Assembly: GCA_037178625.1 (NCBI GenBank)
Contig: CM074137.1
Location: forward strand, 620,001-684,000
Length of the DNA stretch: 64,000 nt
Origin: Skeletonema tropicum
Lineage: Eukaryota > Bacillariophyta > Thalassiosirophyceae > Thalassiosirales > Thalassiosiraceae
Direction of reading: 5' to 3'
The notes below the pieces were generated by a model. The model saw only the letters and a list, made by a program, of their open reading frames with translations, was not told the origin of the DNA and ran no database searches. A program made the position numbers and the translations under genes. This document shows, piece after piece, positions 32,843-42,772 of the stretch (its first letter is position 1; the number at the start of each line of letters is the position of its first letter).

Positions 32843-34189
32843 ATGAATACCTACAAATCAAAGAACGCATGGTTGTTTCACACCAGGTACGCTCGGAACG
32901 AACTCACCTCCAAAAGTGCAGCAGCGCTCAGGGAGATGCCTCGTTTCGGAAGTAAAAGGATCTATGGACTTCGCCCAGATGGAAGCAAGATTGAGGAAGA
33001 CTTCATTGTGTTCAGGGATAACGCACCTAGTACGGAACTTGAACATTACTTGGGCCAAGCCGAATCCTACGTCAACATGGCGGATGAATGTCAATGGGCC
33101 CCAGCCACTCGCTTCGCCAACTACGGGAAGCTTCTCGATGGACCTGCAAAGAACACGTGGAGGAAGCTGATGGATGAGGGACATGACTACTGGGATAACA
33201 ATAATCAAGCGACCGATCAGGACTTCGTGGATGCTCTTGGTGCCTATTTCATCATGTGGACAAAACATCCTAACCCCGGTGATGCCTTCGATCAGCACAT
33301 CCTTCGCATCCAGTACAAACACCAGAAGGAATTCAACCTACCAGTCAAACCAAGCAACTTCGTGGATCGAATGTCAGAACTTTGGAGATACAGTGAGATG
33401 ATGCCTCGTATAGGAGCTCAATGTTCCGATATGCAAAAGACTACTGCTCTGATGCTTGGTCTCCCCGAGGAGGCCAAAGATTTCCTCCAAGATGAGAAGG
33501 ACGTTGATGTTTATGACCTCCAAGGTAATGGTAACAACGCCCTTGTATGGACCGACGTAATGGAGTATCTAGAGGCCTGGTGGTCTCGAGATTACGGCAA
33601 GGAAGTCCGAAAGAAGTATCAACAGCAAGAAGAGAAGAAGAGGAAGAGGAAGGATGACGACGATGACGATGAAGCCGATGGAGATGGAGGCCAAGATCGA
33701 CGTCAACGGAAGAAGAAGAAGAATAACCGCAATAAGAGCGGTCGCAATGGCAATGGGAACAACAGTAACAACACCAACAACGGCAAGGAGTTCCACTCCA
33801 AGCAATGTTCAATTCATCCTGATCACAACCATAAGTGGAAAGACTGTATCTATTGTTTCAACGGGTCTAATTTCAAGAAGGAGCTTGCTGAGAAGTTCTA
33901 TCAAGGCAAAACCAGGACGTCTGCCCCATATTGGTGGAAGAAAGGTTATGAGCGTCGTTTCAAGAGCAACGAGCAAGAACCCCCGCAACAGCAACATGGA
34001 TCTTACCTCGTAGCTCCTCAACAACCTGCTCAACTACCTCCAGCTCCAGTTCCCCAAGCACCTCCGCAACCAGCTCCAATGTTTGCTACGTCTGCAGCAA
34101 CAGCTCCGTCAGCACCTGTTCAACAGCAACTTTATTCCATCCAAGTTAATGCCCAAGGTCAACGAGTCTTCGTCCCTCATCAGGCCTGA
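32843..34189 (+). CDS. Retrotransposon Gag
   Basis: 448 residues from ATG 32843, 56 bases behind the 5' LTR. Residues about 40-250 have the alpha-helical gag core of Ty3/gypsy elements (LAEKFANYGKLL-like region, WRYSEMMPRIG). A Lys/Arg/Asp-rich, Asn-rich stretch at about 262-315 likely binds nucleic acid, followed by a Cys-His cluster CSIHPDHNHKWKDC that can serve as a zinc knuckle. The tail is Pro/Gln-rich. The frame ends at a single TGA (34187-34189) and then continues open in the same frame into pol. Confidence 0.85.
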   Translation: MNTYKSKNAWLFHTRYARNELTSKSAAALREMPRFGSKRIYGLRPDGSKIEEDFIVFRDNAPSTELEHYLGQAESYVNMADECQWAPATRFANYGKLLDGPAKNTWRKLMDEGHDYWDNNNQATDQDFVDALGAYFIMWTKHPNPGDAFDQHILRIQYKHQKEFNLPVKPSNFVDRMSELWRYSEMMPRIGAQCSDMQKTTALMLGLPEEAKDFLQDEKDVDVYDLQGNGNNALVWTDVMEYLEAWWSRDYGKEVRKKYQQQEEKKRKRKDDDDDDEADGDGGQDRRQRKKKKNNRNKSGRNGNGNNSNNTNNGKEFHSKQCSIHPDHNHKWKDCIYCFNGSNFKKELAEKFYQGKTRTSAPYWWKKGYERRFKSNEQEPPQQQHGSYLVAPQQPAQLPPAPVPQAPPQPAPMFATSAATAPSAPVQQQLYSIQVNAQGQRVFVPHQA

Positions 34190-37100
34190 AACGCCGACCC
34201 TGTTGGGAATTGCACTACTTTCATCGATATCTATTCTACGAGCCTTGAAGAAGTAACAGGGTATGCTAATGCCCCAGCTGCTCTTGAGTATCATGTCAAC
34301 AATGTGACCTCAGAGCCTCCGAGCGCGATTGATGTTCAACTTCCATGTTGCATCCGCGGGAACAATAATACAGTTCCTGCCGCTCTGCAAGCACAGCCCA
34401 GCTTGAATAGTGGAGTCCCGATATGTAAGGATCCAAGAGCGCAGCCAGCTTCTAGCCCTGCACCAATGCTCGACCGCATCGCATCAGACGCTCAACTTCA
34501 TGATGATGAGTTCTTGAACGAATTGTTCAATAGTCACTTTGCGGAGGATGCACTAGCTGCAACCATCAACAACATTCCTTTCACTAATGAAGTAGTCGCT
34601 ATCGAAGCGCAGAGAGTGGATTGTCCTGAATATCACGTGCTCGATCCAATCCCAGGCCAATCTAATGCGGAAGCTTGGGATTTCAACATTTTTCCAGATA
34701 CAGTCGTTGAATCTTACGGCAATGAACTAGTCGATTTGGGAGCAGCATTGCAGCTACCAAGCATTTGTGACAAACGAGTCAAGCAATTTGGGGCGATCCT
34801 CGAGTCATTTCAGTTCAGTGACCCTCAGATCACCTTCCAAGTAGATTCAAAAGGCAGAACAGTCCCTATGGCAACTGCATACGCTATGGTCAAGTCAGTC
34901 AATGGAGTCGAATCCAATCGCTTCCTCAAGTGCCTTTTTGACACCGGTGGCAGCGTATCGATGGCTCACCGGAGTGTTTTACCACCCGGAGCAGCCCTTC
35001 TTCAACCATCAAAAACAACAATATGTAATACCATTGCAGGCAACTATGCACCAGTTGGATCCCTCCTCGGTGAAGGAATCAAGTTCCCTGAATTCGATGC
35101 CAACCTCACCGTTGACAGTCAAGAGTTCCTCGTCTTTGACGCCAAGTGTTCGTTTGATTTGATACTTGGTAATGATTTCCTGCGGAAGATAGGTCTAATA
35201 GTTGATTACGAAAGACTCGAGCTCGGGTGGCAGGGCAAGCGCATTCCAATGAACTCCAACTTTACAAAGGAGCGACTAAGTGCAGCAATCGATGGATGCA
35301 TCATTGAAGATGAAGATGACGATCTGAACTACCTCGACTCTTTCGCTACGTCAATTGCTGATTCAACCTATGACGAGATAAATGTGGATGAGGTCATCAA
35401 AGAGAATTGTCAGCATCTGTCTCCGACTCAGCGCCAGGACCTCAGCGAGATGTTACGCAAGCATTACAAGCTCTTCGACGGCAAGCTTCATGTCTACAAA
35501 GGAGCCAAGATGGATATTGAATTACAACCAGGAGCACAACCAGTTTTTCGGCGGCCTTACCCTACTCCTCGAGTCCATATGGAAACATTCAAGAAGGAGT
35601 TGCTGCGTCTCATCGACATAGGTGTTCTTGAAAGAGTCTCTGGCCCGTCTGCATGGGGACTGCCTTCGTTTATTGTTCCCAAGAAAGATGGCAAAGTTCG
35701 TTTCATAGCAGATCTACGTGAGCTCAATAAGGTCATCAAACCCAAGGATTATACTCTCCCTATCATCCAGGACCTGATCCGAAAGCGTTCGGGATTCCAG
35801 TACATGACGAAACTTGATTTGAGCATGATGTTCTATTCGTTTGAATTGACGGACAAAGCTAAGGACCTCACCACTATATCAACACCGTTCGGTCTCTTTC
35901 GTTGGACGAGAGCTCCTATGGGTCTCCGCAACTCTCCGGCATTTGCGCAGTCAGTTATTGAGGAAGTTCTTCGAGATTTAGATGACGTTGAAGTTTACAT
36001 TGATGACATCGCCATATGGTCAGATACTTGGGAAGACCATACACGCACCCTCAACGAAGTGTTCAGGCGCCTTGAAGAGGCAGGGTTTAGTGTTAACCCT
36101 TTGAAGTGCGAATTCGGTATTGCAGAAGGGGACTTCCTTGGTCATTGGGTCTCCAAGGATGGCATTCAACCTTGGCAGAAGAAAGTTCAAGCGGTTCTTG
36201 ATTTGAAACGGCCTACCAACGCTAGCGAAGTGCGAACGCTTGTGGGCCTCATCAACTGGTATCGTGACTTCTGGCCTCGACGAAGCCATCTCCTCTCTCC
36301 GTTCACTCAACTTATCCGCGGTATTCAGAAGAAGAAAGCACCGATCGTTTGGACTCCAGAATTAGAGAAAGTTTTTCAGGAAGTGAAGCAAGTTATTGCA
36401 AGTGATGCTTTGTGTGCCTACCCCAACCACAATGAGCCTTTTGAAGTCTACACGGACAGTTCTGATTATCAACTGGGAGCAGCCATACTTCAAGGCGGGC
36501 GCCCTGTTGCGTATTACTCCAAAAGACTCTCGGCGGCACAGTCTCGATACACAACGATGGAGAAGGAGCTCCTGGCAATCGTCAGCACTCTCACGGAATA
36601 TCGTACCATGCTATTTGGAGCAAAGATCAAAATCTTCACTGACCATCGCAACCTTACATTCTCTAACTTGAACAGTCAGAGAGTCCTTCGTTGGAGATGT
36701 TTCCTCGAATCTTTTCATGCCGAATGGTTCTATCATCCAGGCAAGCTTAATGTGCTAGCGGACGCGTACAGTCGACTCCCCAAGTTTGATTTCTCAGGAG
36801 CCGAGAAGAGGCAGGATGAACTATCCCCTACTCCAGTTCAATTCAATCCAGTTCCCCAAGATGTCAATCAAGATGAAGAACCCAGCATCTTTGAAGAACA
36901 ACTAGCAGAGTTGGCCAGTGATGACGAGTTCCCGCTACATCAATTGCAACAGTTCATGAATCTTCCTTCTACCGTCCAGAACCCTTTGCGCTATCAATGG
37001 CTTGCGGAAGAGCAGAGCCGCTGTCCTACCCTTCAGCAGAAGCTCACTACTTCCCCAACGTTCTACCATCGTCGAACGTTTGGTCGCCATGATACGTCGC

Positions 37101-38200
37101 TGATTTGCTATAGCCCTACTCCTCAAGATGAATCGACCTTGAAGATAGTCCTCACAGACAATGCCGTGGATGCCGCGATTGAATACTTCCACCTCCTGTT
37201 GAATCATCCAGGAGCAAAGGCAGTTACTTATGCACTTTCCAAGTTCTATCATCCCCAATTAGCAGCCCGAATAGCAGCCTTTTCGTGCGATGTTTGTCAG
37301 CGCACAAAGATTGGCCAACGCGGCTATGGCCATTTCCCTCCACGTCAAGTACAAGATCTCAATCCATGGAAGCAATGTGACGTAGACCTTGTGGGCCCGT
37401 GGTATGTCAAAACATCAGGACGACACGGTAAAGCCTATGAGTTCTATGCCCTGACGGCAATCGATCGTGCCACTGGTTACCCAGATGCCATCATGATCAA
37501 GCGCAAGACTAGCGAAAACGTAGCTCGCAAGTTCAATGAATTATGGCTCTCAAGATATCCAAGACCCGAAGTTTGCGCTCATGATCAAGGTGGTGAATTT
37601 ATTGGACCTCAGTTCCAGCGGTTGTTGCACGATGCTGGTATTGCATCAGCCCCATCGACAGCTCGTAACCCCCAAAGCAATGCGATCATCGAACGCCTGC
37701 ATCTTACTATGGGAAACTCCATTCGAGCTCAACTTTCCAATCACAACCCTCGCACCTTGACTGAAGCCGAAGACTTGATGGGAACAATCTTATCTGATAC
37801 TCTCAGTTCTATCCGTGCAACCCCGTCGCAATCTACTGGGTATGCCCCAGCAGCACTGGCCTTTGGACGCGATATGATCTTCAACCTTCCAGTTCAATAT
37901 GATATGAACGAGATCAACCTTCGCCGCCAACGCCGTGTCGACAAGGATGCCAAACGACTCAACGCCAAGCGGTACAGCTACGATTATCGCGTTGGAGAAC
38001 AAGTCATGAAGAAGATCTTCGATCCTGCCAAACTCGATGATCGTTGGAAGGGCCCCTTCACTATCACAAGAATCCATGTCAATGGTAACATCACTATTCA
38101 ACTCACCCAACATCTACAAGAGCGTCTCAACATCCGACGCGTCAAGCCCTACAGGCAACCTACACCTCAAGTCTTACAACAAATCGTTGCGCCCTCTTAG
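34190..38200 (+). CDS. Retrotransposon Pol (protease, RT, RNase H, integrase)
   Basis: Open in the gag frame from the codon after the gag TGA to TAG 38198-38200; the first ATG-independent methionine-like start (GTG 34304) is only a frame-caller choice. Counting from 34304: protease DTGG (D213), RT with a YIDD box at 565-568 and the FIVPKKDGKVRF block, RNase H (D718, EKELLAI), integrase HHCC finger (HLLLNHPG...CDVCQ at 995-999), and DDE catalytic residues D1028, D1094 and E1130 with the D-35-E spacing, then a GPF motif (KGPFTI). All key residues are present. Translation most likely needs readthrough of the TGA as a Gag-Pol fusion. Confidence 0.9.
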   Translation, partial: NADPVGNCTTFIDIYSTSLEEVTGYANAPAALEYHVNNVTSEPPSAIDVQLPCCIRGNNNTVPAALQAQPSLNSGVPICKDPRAQPASSPAPMLDRIASDAQLHDDEFLNELFNSHFAEDALAATINNIPFTNEVVAIEAQRVDCPEYHVLDPIPGQSNAEAWDFNIFPDTVVESYGNELVDLGAALQLPSICDKRVKQFGAILESFQFSDPQITFQVDSKGRTVPMATAYAMVKSVNGVESNRFLKCLFDTGGSVSMAHRSVLPPGAALLQPSKTTICNTIAGNYAPVGSLLGEGIKFPEFDANLTVDSQEFLVFDAKCSFDLILGNDFLRKIGLIVDYERLELGWQGKRIPMNSNFTKERLSAAIDGCIIEDEDDDLNYLDSFATSIADSTYDEINVDEVIKENCQHLSPTQRQDLSEMLRKHYKLFDGKLHVYKGAKMDIELQPGAQPVFRRPYPTPRVHMETFKKELLRLIDIGVLERVSGPSAWGLPSFIVPKKDGKVRFIADLRELNKVIKPKDYTLPIIQDLIRKRSGFQYMTKLDLSMMFYSFELTDKAKDLTTISTPFGLFRWTRAPMGLRNSPAFAQSVIEEVLRDLDDVEVYIDDIAIWSDTWEDHTRTLNEVFRRLEEAGFSVNPLKCEFGIAEGDFLGHWVSKDGIQPWQKKVQAVLDLKRPTNASEVRTLVGLINWYRDFWPRRSHLLSPFTQLIRGIQKKKAPIVWTPELEKVFQEVKQVIASDALCAYPNHNEPFEVYTDSSDYQLGAAILQGGRPVAYYSKRLSAAQSRYTTMEKELLAIVSTLTEYRTMLFGAKIKIFTDHRNLTFSNLNSQRVLRWRCFLESFHAEWFYHPGKLNVLADAYSRLPKFDFSGAEKRQDELSPTPVQFNPVPQDVNQDEEPSIFEEQLAELASDDEFPLHQLQQFMNLPSTVQNPLRYQWLAEEQSRCPTLQQKLTTSPTFYHRRTFGRHDTSLICYSPTPQDESTLKIVLTDNAVDAAIEYFHLLLNHPGAKAVTYALSKFYHPQLAARIAAFSCDVCQRTKIGQRGYGHFPPRQVQDLNPWKQCDVDLVGPWYVKTSGRHGKAYEFYALTAIDRATGYPDAIMIKRKTSENVARKFNELWLSRYPRPEVCAHDQGGEFIGPQFQRLLHDAGIASAPSTARNPQSNAIIERLHLTMGNSIRAQLSNHNPRTLTEAEDLMGTILSDTLSSIRATPSQSTGYAPAALAFGRDMIFNLPVQYDMNEINLRRQRRVDKDAKRLNAKRYSYDYRVGEQVMKKIFDPAKLDDRWKGPFTITRIHVNGNITIQLTQHLQERLNIRRVKPYRQPTPQVLQQIVAPS

Positions 38201-38211
38201 GAGGGGTAGAA

Positions 38212-38462
38212 TGTCACACCTACGTAGTGTCGGACATCAATCAAATTCATATTTATGTTATCTGGTTTCTCGTTTCTCAATATGTTTCGGAATGCTTTAT
38301 CTGGTTTCTCGTTTCTCAATATGTTTCGGAATCCCCCATCGCCAATGAAAGCAACCGAATCCAAAAACGTTGATCGTTTCCTTTATATTTTAAGTCATAA
38401 TAATTCTATTCGTTACATCTATTGATCAATAATAAGCTCAATTGTTAGCTAGATTGGACACA
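38212..38462 (+). repeat. 3' LTR
   Basis: Same length and, as far as I can compare by eye, same sequence as the 5' LTR. Followed directly by TATTCGTGCAAC of the interrupted ATPase gene. Confidence 0.9.
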
Positions 38463-39147
38463 TATTCGTGCAACAAACAATAGCGTCATGATGACTTACT
38501 ACTTTTTAAAAGCGTATATCAGCTTTATCTTTCGATCATACGATGATACCAAACAATACACAGAGAAGTACTTGGGTGGCATTGTCAAGACTTGGGCACA
38601 TTTATTAGTCCAGCATGCATTTCATGCATTTTATATGGGTCTCAATGCCTTCTGGTTGGCTAGAATGTCGAGAGAGGGGCAACAATGGCAGCAAAGGGGA
38701 TACAGATGCAAATTAGCGTTGCAGAAATGGGCGGAATCTTCCCAGTGGACATTTGAGAATAAATGGTATCTGTTGGAGGCAGAGGAATCATACTGCAACA
38801 ATGATTTTGATGGGGCAAAAGTATTTTATGAAAAAGCCATATCATCAGCGAGAGATCACAAGGTAAGATGAGATTGAAGTGAATTGACTTGACTGTTGTT
38901 CGTCTGATTGCAACATTCTTTACTGACGGCAGCTCTGTTTTGGTTCCAGTTTGTGCATGAAGAAGCTGTGGCTTATGAGTTGGCAGCGTACTTTTATTTG
39001 GATCTCAGAGATACCGGAAAAGCAAGGGAGTACTTGTTGCAGGCCCATGAGAAGTATCACGAGTGGGGAGCATTTGGGAAATGCGATAGTCTTTCCAAGT
39101 TTATTGAAATTACTTTTGATGCGTTGCCAGCTGGTGTTAGCCCTTGA

Positions 39148-39526
39148 CAAAGCTCGATAGTAGAAAAGATGCCGTTTAACATGAAGGTCGATAATTGGAA
39201 GCGTCCGCCACAACAGTAAACTATGCCGAGACACAATCGGTGGCGGCGTTGTGTATTTTAGTTATTGCTGTGTCTGAGGAATCAATATGCTGTGGAAATT
39301 ATCTTACATTGATTGAGATGCGAATACTTACTCATTCCAACAAAAATGAATGACGATGCATAATATTACTATGTACCAACTGCTACCTATTCCAGGTGGC
39401 TCGATACTTCCCACTTCTAGTTGACTACGAGAACGTCCGCGTTGGGATGACTGGTAATAAAAGTAGTCTCTGCGGGTGAAGCCGCTTAGCATGGTGTCAT
39501 GGTATAAGTAGTAGTACATATAGATA
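39148..39526. other. 3' flank of ATPase paralogue 2
   Basis: Duplicate of 27212-27510 up to about 39450, then unique sequence to MITE 2. No gene seen. Confidence 0.6.
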
Positions 39527-39907
39527 TCCCAACCATTTTTTGAAAACTGTACCTCAGTACAGTTTTGCGTAGAACTCTGGTATGTTTCTACGTGAGGGGC
39601 AAAACTGTACCTCGGTACAGTTTTCAAAATAGGGAGTACCTAGGCCTTGTGTAATTTGTTACTCTAGAGAATAAAGCATGAGCCATGTGTGGCCTATTAT
39701 TATTATTGCGTACAGGGGCTACAGTTTTTTTGAAAAAATGCCGTTAGGAGCTGCCTAGCTATAGCTTTGTCCGCTAACGACGATGTTACCGTGAGGAAAT
39801 AGGAAATACAATCTCCACGGGCGATGTTTTGTAGGGTTAGCCGTTTTGCCTCTCAAGTACGTACTTAGAAACATACATACATCAAAGTTTTCAAAAAATG
39901 GTTGGGA
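39527..39907. mobile_element. MITE 2: 381 bp, 22-bp terminal inverted repeats, TA target duplication
   Basis: Left TIR TCCCAACCATTTTTTGAAAA (39527 on) is matched exactly in reverse complement by the right end to 39907, with TA on both sides (39525-39526, 39908-39909). Inside the left end are two palindromes AAAACTGTACCTC(A/G)GTACAG in inverted relation. No coding sequence. The TA duplication suggests a Tc1/mariner-type (Stowaway-like) element. Confidence 0.85.
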
Positions 39908-40398
39908 TACATTCTGTGTGGAAGAGGCCTCACGGTGCGAACCACCGTTAACCCACCCAAAGCGCCGGCAATTGCTTCAAGGGACGGGTACAGATCGTAG
40001 ATGAACCAAACTGGCCGCTGCATGAAGAATATTGCATGAAGAATATTGGCCTGCTGTTCAAATCACGTTCTTAATCCACAATCTGTATTATTTCACCGTT
40101 TCCACCAACACACGCAACATCCATGATATCCCTGTTCATATCCCATCTAAACCCCCCTCAAAGCTCCCGTCACCAAGACGGTTGCGTGTGGACACTGCGA
40201 GACAACGGAAGTCATGTCGATAGACACAGCGGTAGCGGTAGCAAATCTCCGGGACGTTATTACACGTCATCACGTCATTACGTCTTGACGCAGGAAATAA
40301 AGACAAAAAGGAACCCAGTGACAAGCTTTAGTAAGTAGCGCATAAAAATTCGTGTCTCTGACAATAGCAACACTATCGATGATCAACTTCGACACTGA
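39908..40398. other. Intergenic, no gene seen
   Basis: Contains a short direct repeat (GCATGAAGAATATTG at 40020-40050). Short open frames at 40032-40338 show no recognisable features. Confidence 0.4.
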
Positions 40399-40743
40399 TC
40401 ACTTTGGCAGTAGACTGGACCGATAAATTTGCTGACAAACAAAGTTGTAAGCTTGCTGGATCATTGCTTTCTTCCAAGCCAAATCTTGTACGTATGTAGT
40501 GGCTCTGTAAGTGATTTTTCTCACAACGCTTAAAGTGACACGTACGCCACAAAGTGTTGACAGACCGCCGTACAAATTTTCAGCTGCTGGAAGACCCCCT
40601 ATGAGCGAGATGAGGCCTTTAGCGTCAAGACAGTGTGACTTGCTAATGTGACTTGTGTCACTATACGTGCGATTTACGAAAGGCCTCGTTTGGCGATCTA
40701 ACGCAAGAAAAGCGGTATTCAACGCTGTCACATCCAGGGACAC
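40399..40743 (-). pseudogene. Unrecognised coding fragment overlapping the long inverted repeat
   Basis: A minus-strand frame of 114 codons with natural composition (RTYSDTSHISKSHCLDAKGL, then VRKITYRATTYVQDLAWKKA), but without an ATG start; it begins inside the left arm of the inverted-repeat element. The right arm encodes the same SDTSHISKSHCLD segment on the other strand, so the element has duplicated part of this frame. Function unknown; possibly a captured or transposase-related piece. Confidence 0.35.
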
Positions 40744-41578
40744 TCATGGACACTCACCGCGAGTGTCCCTGACTATCCCTGACTGTCCCTGACTGTCCCT
40801 GACTATCCCTGACTATCCCTGAGTGTCCTCGCCAATTTTACCACTACACGCACCATACCATGCTCGAATCAGACGGTGGCAAGCATTCCTTGAACACAAT
40901 CTCGACAAAATCAGAATCAGAGTCATTAGAGCTAGCAGTTGGATTGCTGTCGCTGTCGTCATTCTCCAGAGAGCGCATTTTCAAGGCTCCTGGTACACAA
41001 TCTACTTCGTCTGATTCACTTTCGTCTGATTCGCTGTCGCTTGATGATGAGGCGGCAGAGTTTGAAGCAGCGGAAGAGTCGGAGAAAAGGTGATCGTTTG
41101 AGTTTGATGAGGAAGATGAGATATCAATGCACTCTTCACTCTCGCTCCCATCGTCGTCTGATTGACTGGTGCGCTGTCTTGTGCGATGCTGGAGGCGTCT
41201 AAATCTATACATGGTGTGTTTGTGTAGGATCTGTAGTGCATAGAAGTTTGTGATAGATAAGTAGTTACTTCTATCTTCTATGACGTGTAGCATGGTGATG
41301 GTAGGGCGTGTAGTGATGGTAAAATTGGCGAGGACAGTCAGGGACAGTCAGGGATAGTCAGGGACAATCAGGGTCAATCAGGGACACTCTCGGTGAGTGT
41401 CCCTTAGTGTCCCTCTAGATGTGACAGCGTTGAGTACCGCTTCTCTTGCGTTTGATCTTCTGTCCGTGTATGATCGCCAAACGAGGCAATTCGTAAATCG
41501 CACGTATAGTGACACAAGTCACATTAGCAAGTCACACTGTCTTGACACTAAAGGCCTCATCTCATAGGGGGTCTTCCT
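40590..41578. mobile_element. Foldback-like element with about 275-bp inverted arms and 10-bp repeat arrays
   Basis: The left arm 40590-40863 is matched in inverted orientation by 41291-41578. Arms begin GGAAGACCCCCTATGAG, include an array of about five CCCTGACTRT units (40785-40830 and, inverted, 41333-41390), and an inner hairpin GGACACTCACCGCGAGTGTCC. The roughly 430-bp loop holds a minus-strand acidic Ser-rich ORF. Small indels distinguish the arms. No target duplication identified. Confidence 0.8.
40844..41293 (-). CDS. Acidic Ser/Asp-rich ORF in the loop of the foldback element
   Basis: 149 codons from ATG 41293. The first third is mixed (an RFRRLQHRTRQR basic patch); the rest is Ser/Asp/Glu-rich (SSSSDSESDESESDE) and ends SSMVWCV. 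It fills the loop and reaches into both arms. No domain recognised; low-complexity composition can arise by chance, so coding status is uncertain. Confidence 0.35.
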   Translation of the reverse strand: MLHVIEDRSNYLSITNFYALQILHKHTMYRFRRLQHRTRQRTSQSDDDGSESEECIDISSSSSNSNDHLFSDSSAASNSAASSSSDSESDESESDEVDCVPGALKMRSLENDDSDSNPTASSNDSDSDFVEIVFKECLPPSDSSMVWCV

Positions 41579-42530
41579 GTTCTCTTCACCTTGGCTTTCA
41601 TTCTCTATGTATTTCCCTCCTCCCCAACAGCTTAACTTGATTGAATGCAGTACACGTTGAACCATGATATGAATATCTATCGATGTTTTAATAGTGGACA
41701 TTTTCATAGAGCAATATCAGAGTCTGACCGCGACATAATAGTTTGAAGTCTCACCATTTCATGCAATTGAGTTCGCATGAGACACAGAGCACGGTAGGCC
41801 TTTAAGACTGCTTTGAGCTTAAAGCGGCTTAAAAGCGGCCCCATTATTTGAGCCTTTTCACTTAAGCGCCAACTTTCTCTAGCTTCCCCGCTTCTTCTGG
41901 AACAGAAATAGGCAAGCATGTAAGTAACGAGGCGATGTACCTCATAATATAATACATGATGACAACGCACTGGATTGCAACAAATATATTTACCTCATAC
42001 TTATGTATACTTTTACATAACAAACAGAACATTTAATCAGCGACAGCGTCATCAACTTCCATGCAAGCAGACATTTTTTGTTGCAACTGAGGAGACGAAG
42101 GCTCTGCATTGCCAACGTCCGAAGAAGGAAGACTCTTTGCCATGATGATACTGAGTTTCCTTTATCTTGATCAGAATCAATGACGGCAGTATTGACAACG
42201 GTTGAGAGTGATGTTACGAGGTGAAAGGTGAACCATTTTCTATCTTCAGCTCCATTCCTCATTCGATCGGGTCGACACTTTGAGCTTAATCTTAATGGTG
42301 TCACATCATTACGTGGCATCACTCAAACACCATTCAAATGACTATCAAATCATGACGTGGCACCATCCGGATGGCTGTTCTTTGATGACGTGTCAATTCC
42401 TACTGCTACTGTACCAGGGCTACGTAGGCGCTTAAATGCGCTTAAAAACAGGCCGATCTGAGCGCCAGAGGCGCTTTTCCCCTTTCTGCATCGAGGACAA
42501 ATACAGAGTTTTGCAACACATCAATATAAT
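41579..42530. other. Intergenic, no supported gene
   Basis: Minus-strand frames at 41704-41970 and 41990-42322 show no recognisable domain. GCTTAAA/AAGCGC words recur (41815-41870, 42425-42475), and GGCGCTTAAATG near 42428 is a loose inverted match to CACTTAAGCGCC near 41860, perhaps the remains of another inverted-repeat element. Confidence 0.4.
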
Positions 42531-42538
42531 ATAGAGGG

Positions 42539-42772
42539 TAGGCCTTTGGATATAGGGGGGTGAGGGTGAACCCCCCGATATTGAGGGTTCTGATCTGGTG
42601 GCAAAATCGTCTAAATGAGGGTGAAATGGTCCATATTAGCCAACATTTGGCTAGCTTTAGACGGAAATCACGGGAGTTTCGCTAACTAACCGTCCCCCCC
42701 TTCTCGCCGGGGGGAATCTGGGGGAAATCCCCCCGATAAGGGGTAGGCTAGCCCCCTATGTCCAAAGGCCTA
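42539..42772. mobile_element. MITE 3: 234 bp, 8-bp target duplication, hAT-like
   Basis: Ends TAGGCCTTTGG / CCAAAGGCCTA, with the similarity continuing for about 21 bp with one or two mismatches (GATATAGGGGG against CCCCCTATGTC). The exact 8-bp repeat ATAGAGGG flanks it (42531-42538, 42773-42780). Interior G/C-run hairpins. It lies 56 bp upstream of the start of ATPase paralogue 3. Confidence 0.88.

Larger units (their letters stand above)
32536..38462 (+). mobile_element. Full-length Ty3/gypsy LTR retrotransposon
   Basis: 5,927 bp with 251-bp LTRs that I could not tell apart by eye (32536-32786, 38212-38462), each TG...CA. The internal order gag, protease, RT, RNase H, integrase is that of Ty3/gypsy; there is no chromodomain, and it may belong to the diatom GyDi group (inference). 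A purine-rich tract AGGAGGGGTAGA sits at 38199-38210 before the 3' LTR. No clear tRNA-complementary primer site (TGG...) follows the 5' LTR. No target duplication is visible. It is inserted in sense orientation in ATPase paralogue 2, and both frames are intact, so it is young. Confidence 0.95.
29236..39147 (+). pseudogene. Pseudokinase-AAA ATPase paralogue 2, split by a Ty3/gypsy element
   Basis: Coding parts 29236-32535, 38463-38862 and 38950-39147 around the retrotransposon at 32536-38462; the last intron is the same 87-bp intron as in paralogue 1. The domain order is that of paralogue 1, with Walker A and Walker B intact. The break falls after SAVE in the helical tail; without the element the frame would differ from paralogue 1 by the absent bases GAGAA, so even excision would leave a shift. 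The ATG of paralogue 1 (MSGKE) is ACG here; the frame instead starts at the ATG at 29236, or at 29248 (MQCSSA), shared with paralogue 3. As it stands it would make a protein ending in about 50 LTR-encoded residues at 32697, missing the C-terminal quarter. Confidence 0.85.

Noticed and set aside
33441..33812. Minus-strand frame opposite gag
   Set aside because: Shadow of the Lys/Asn-rich gag region.
34187..34189. Selenocysteine reading of the gag TGA
   Set aside because: No SECIS-like hairpin could be identified by eye; plain readthrough is simpler, although it is not excluded.
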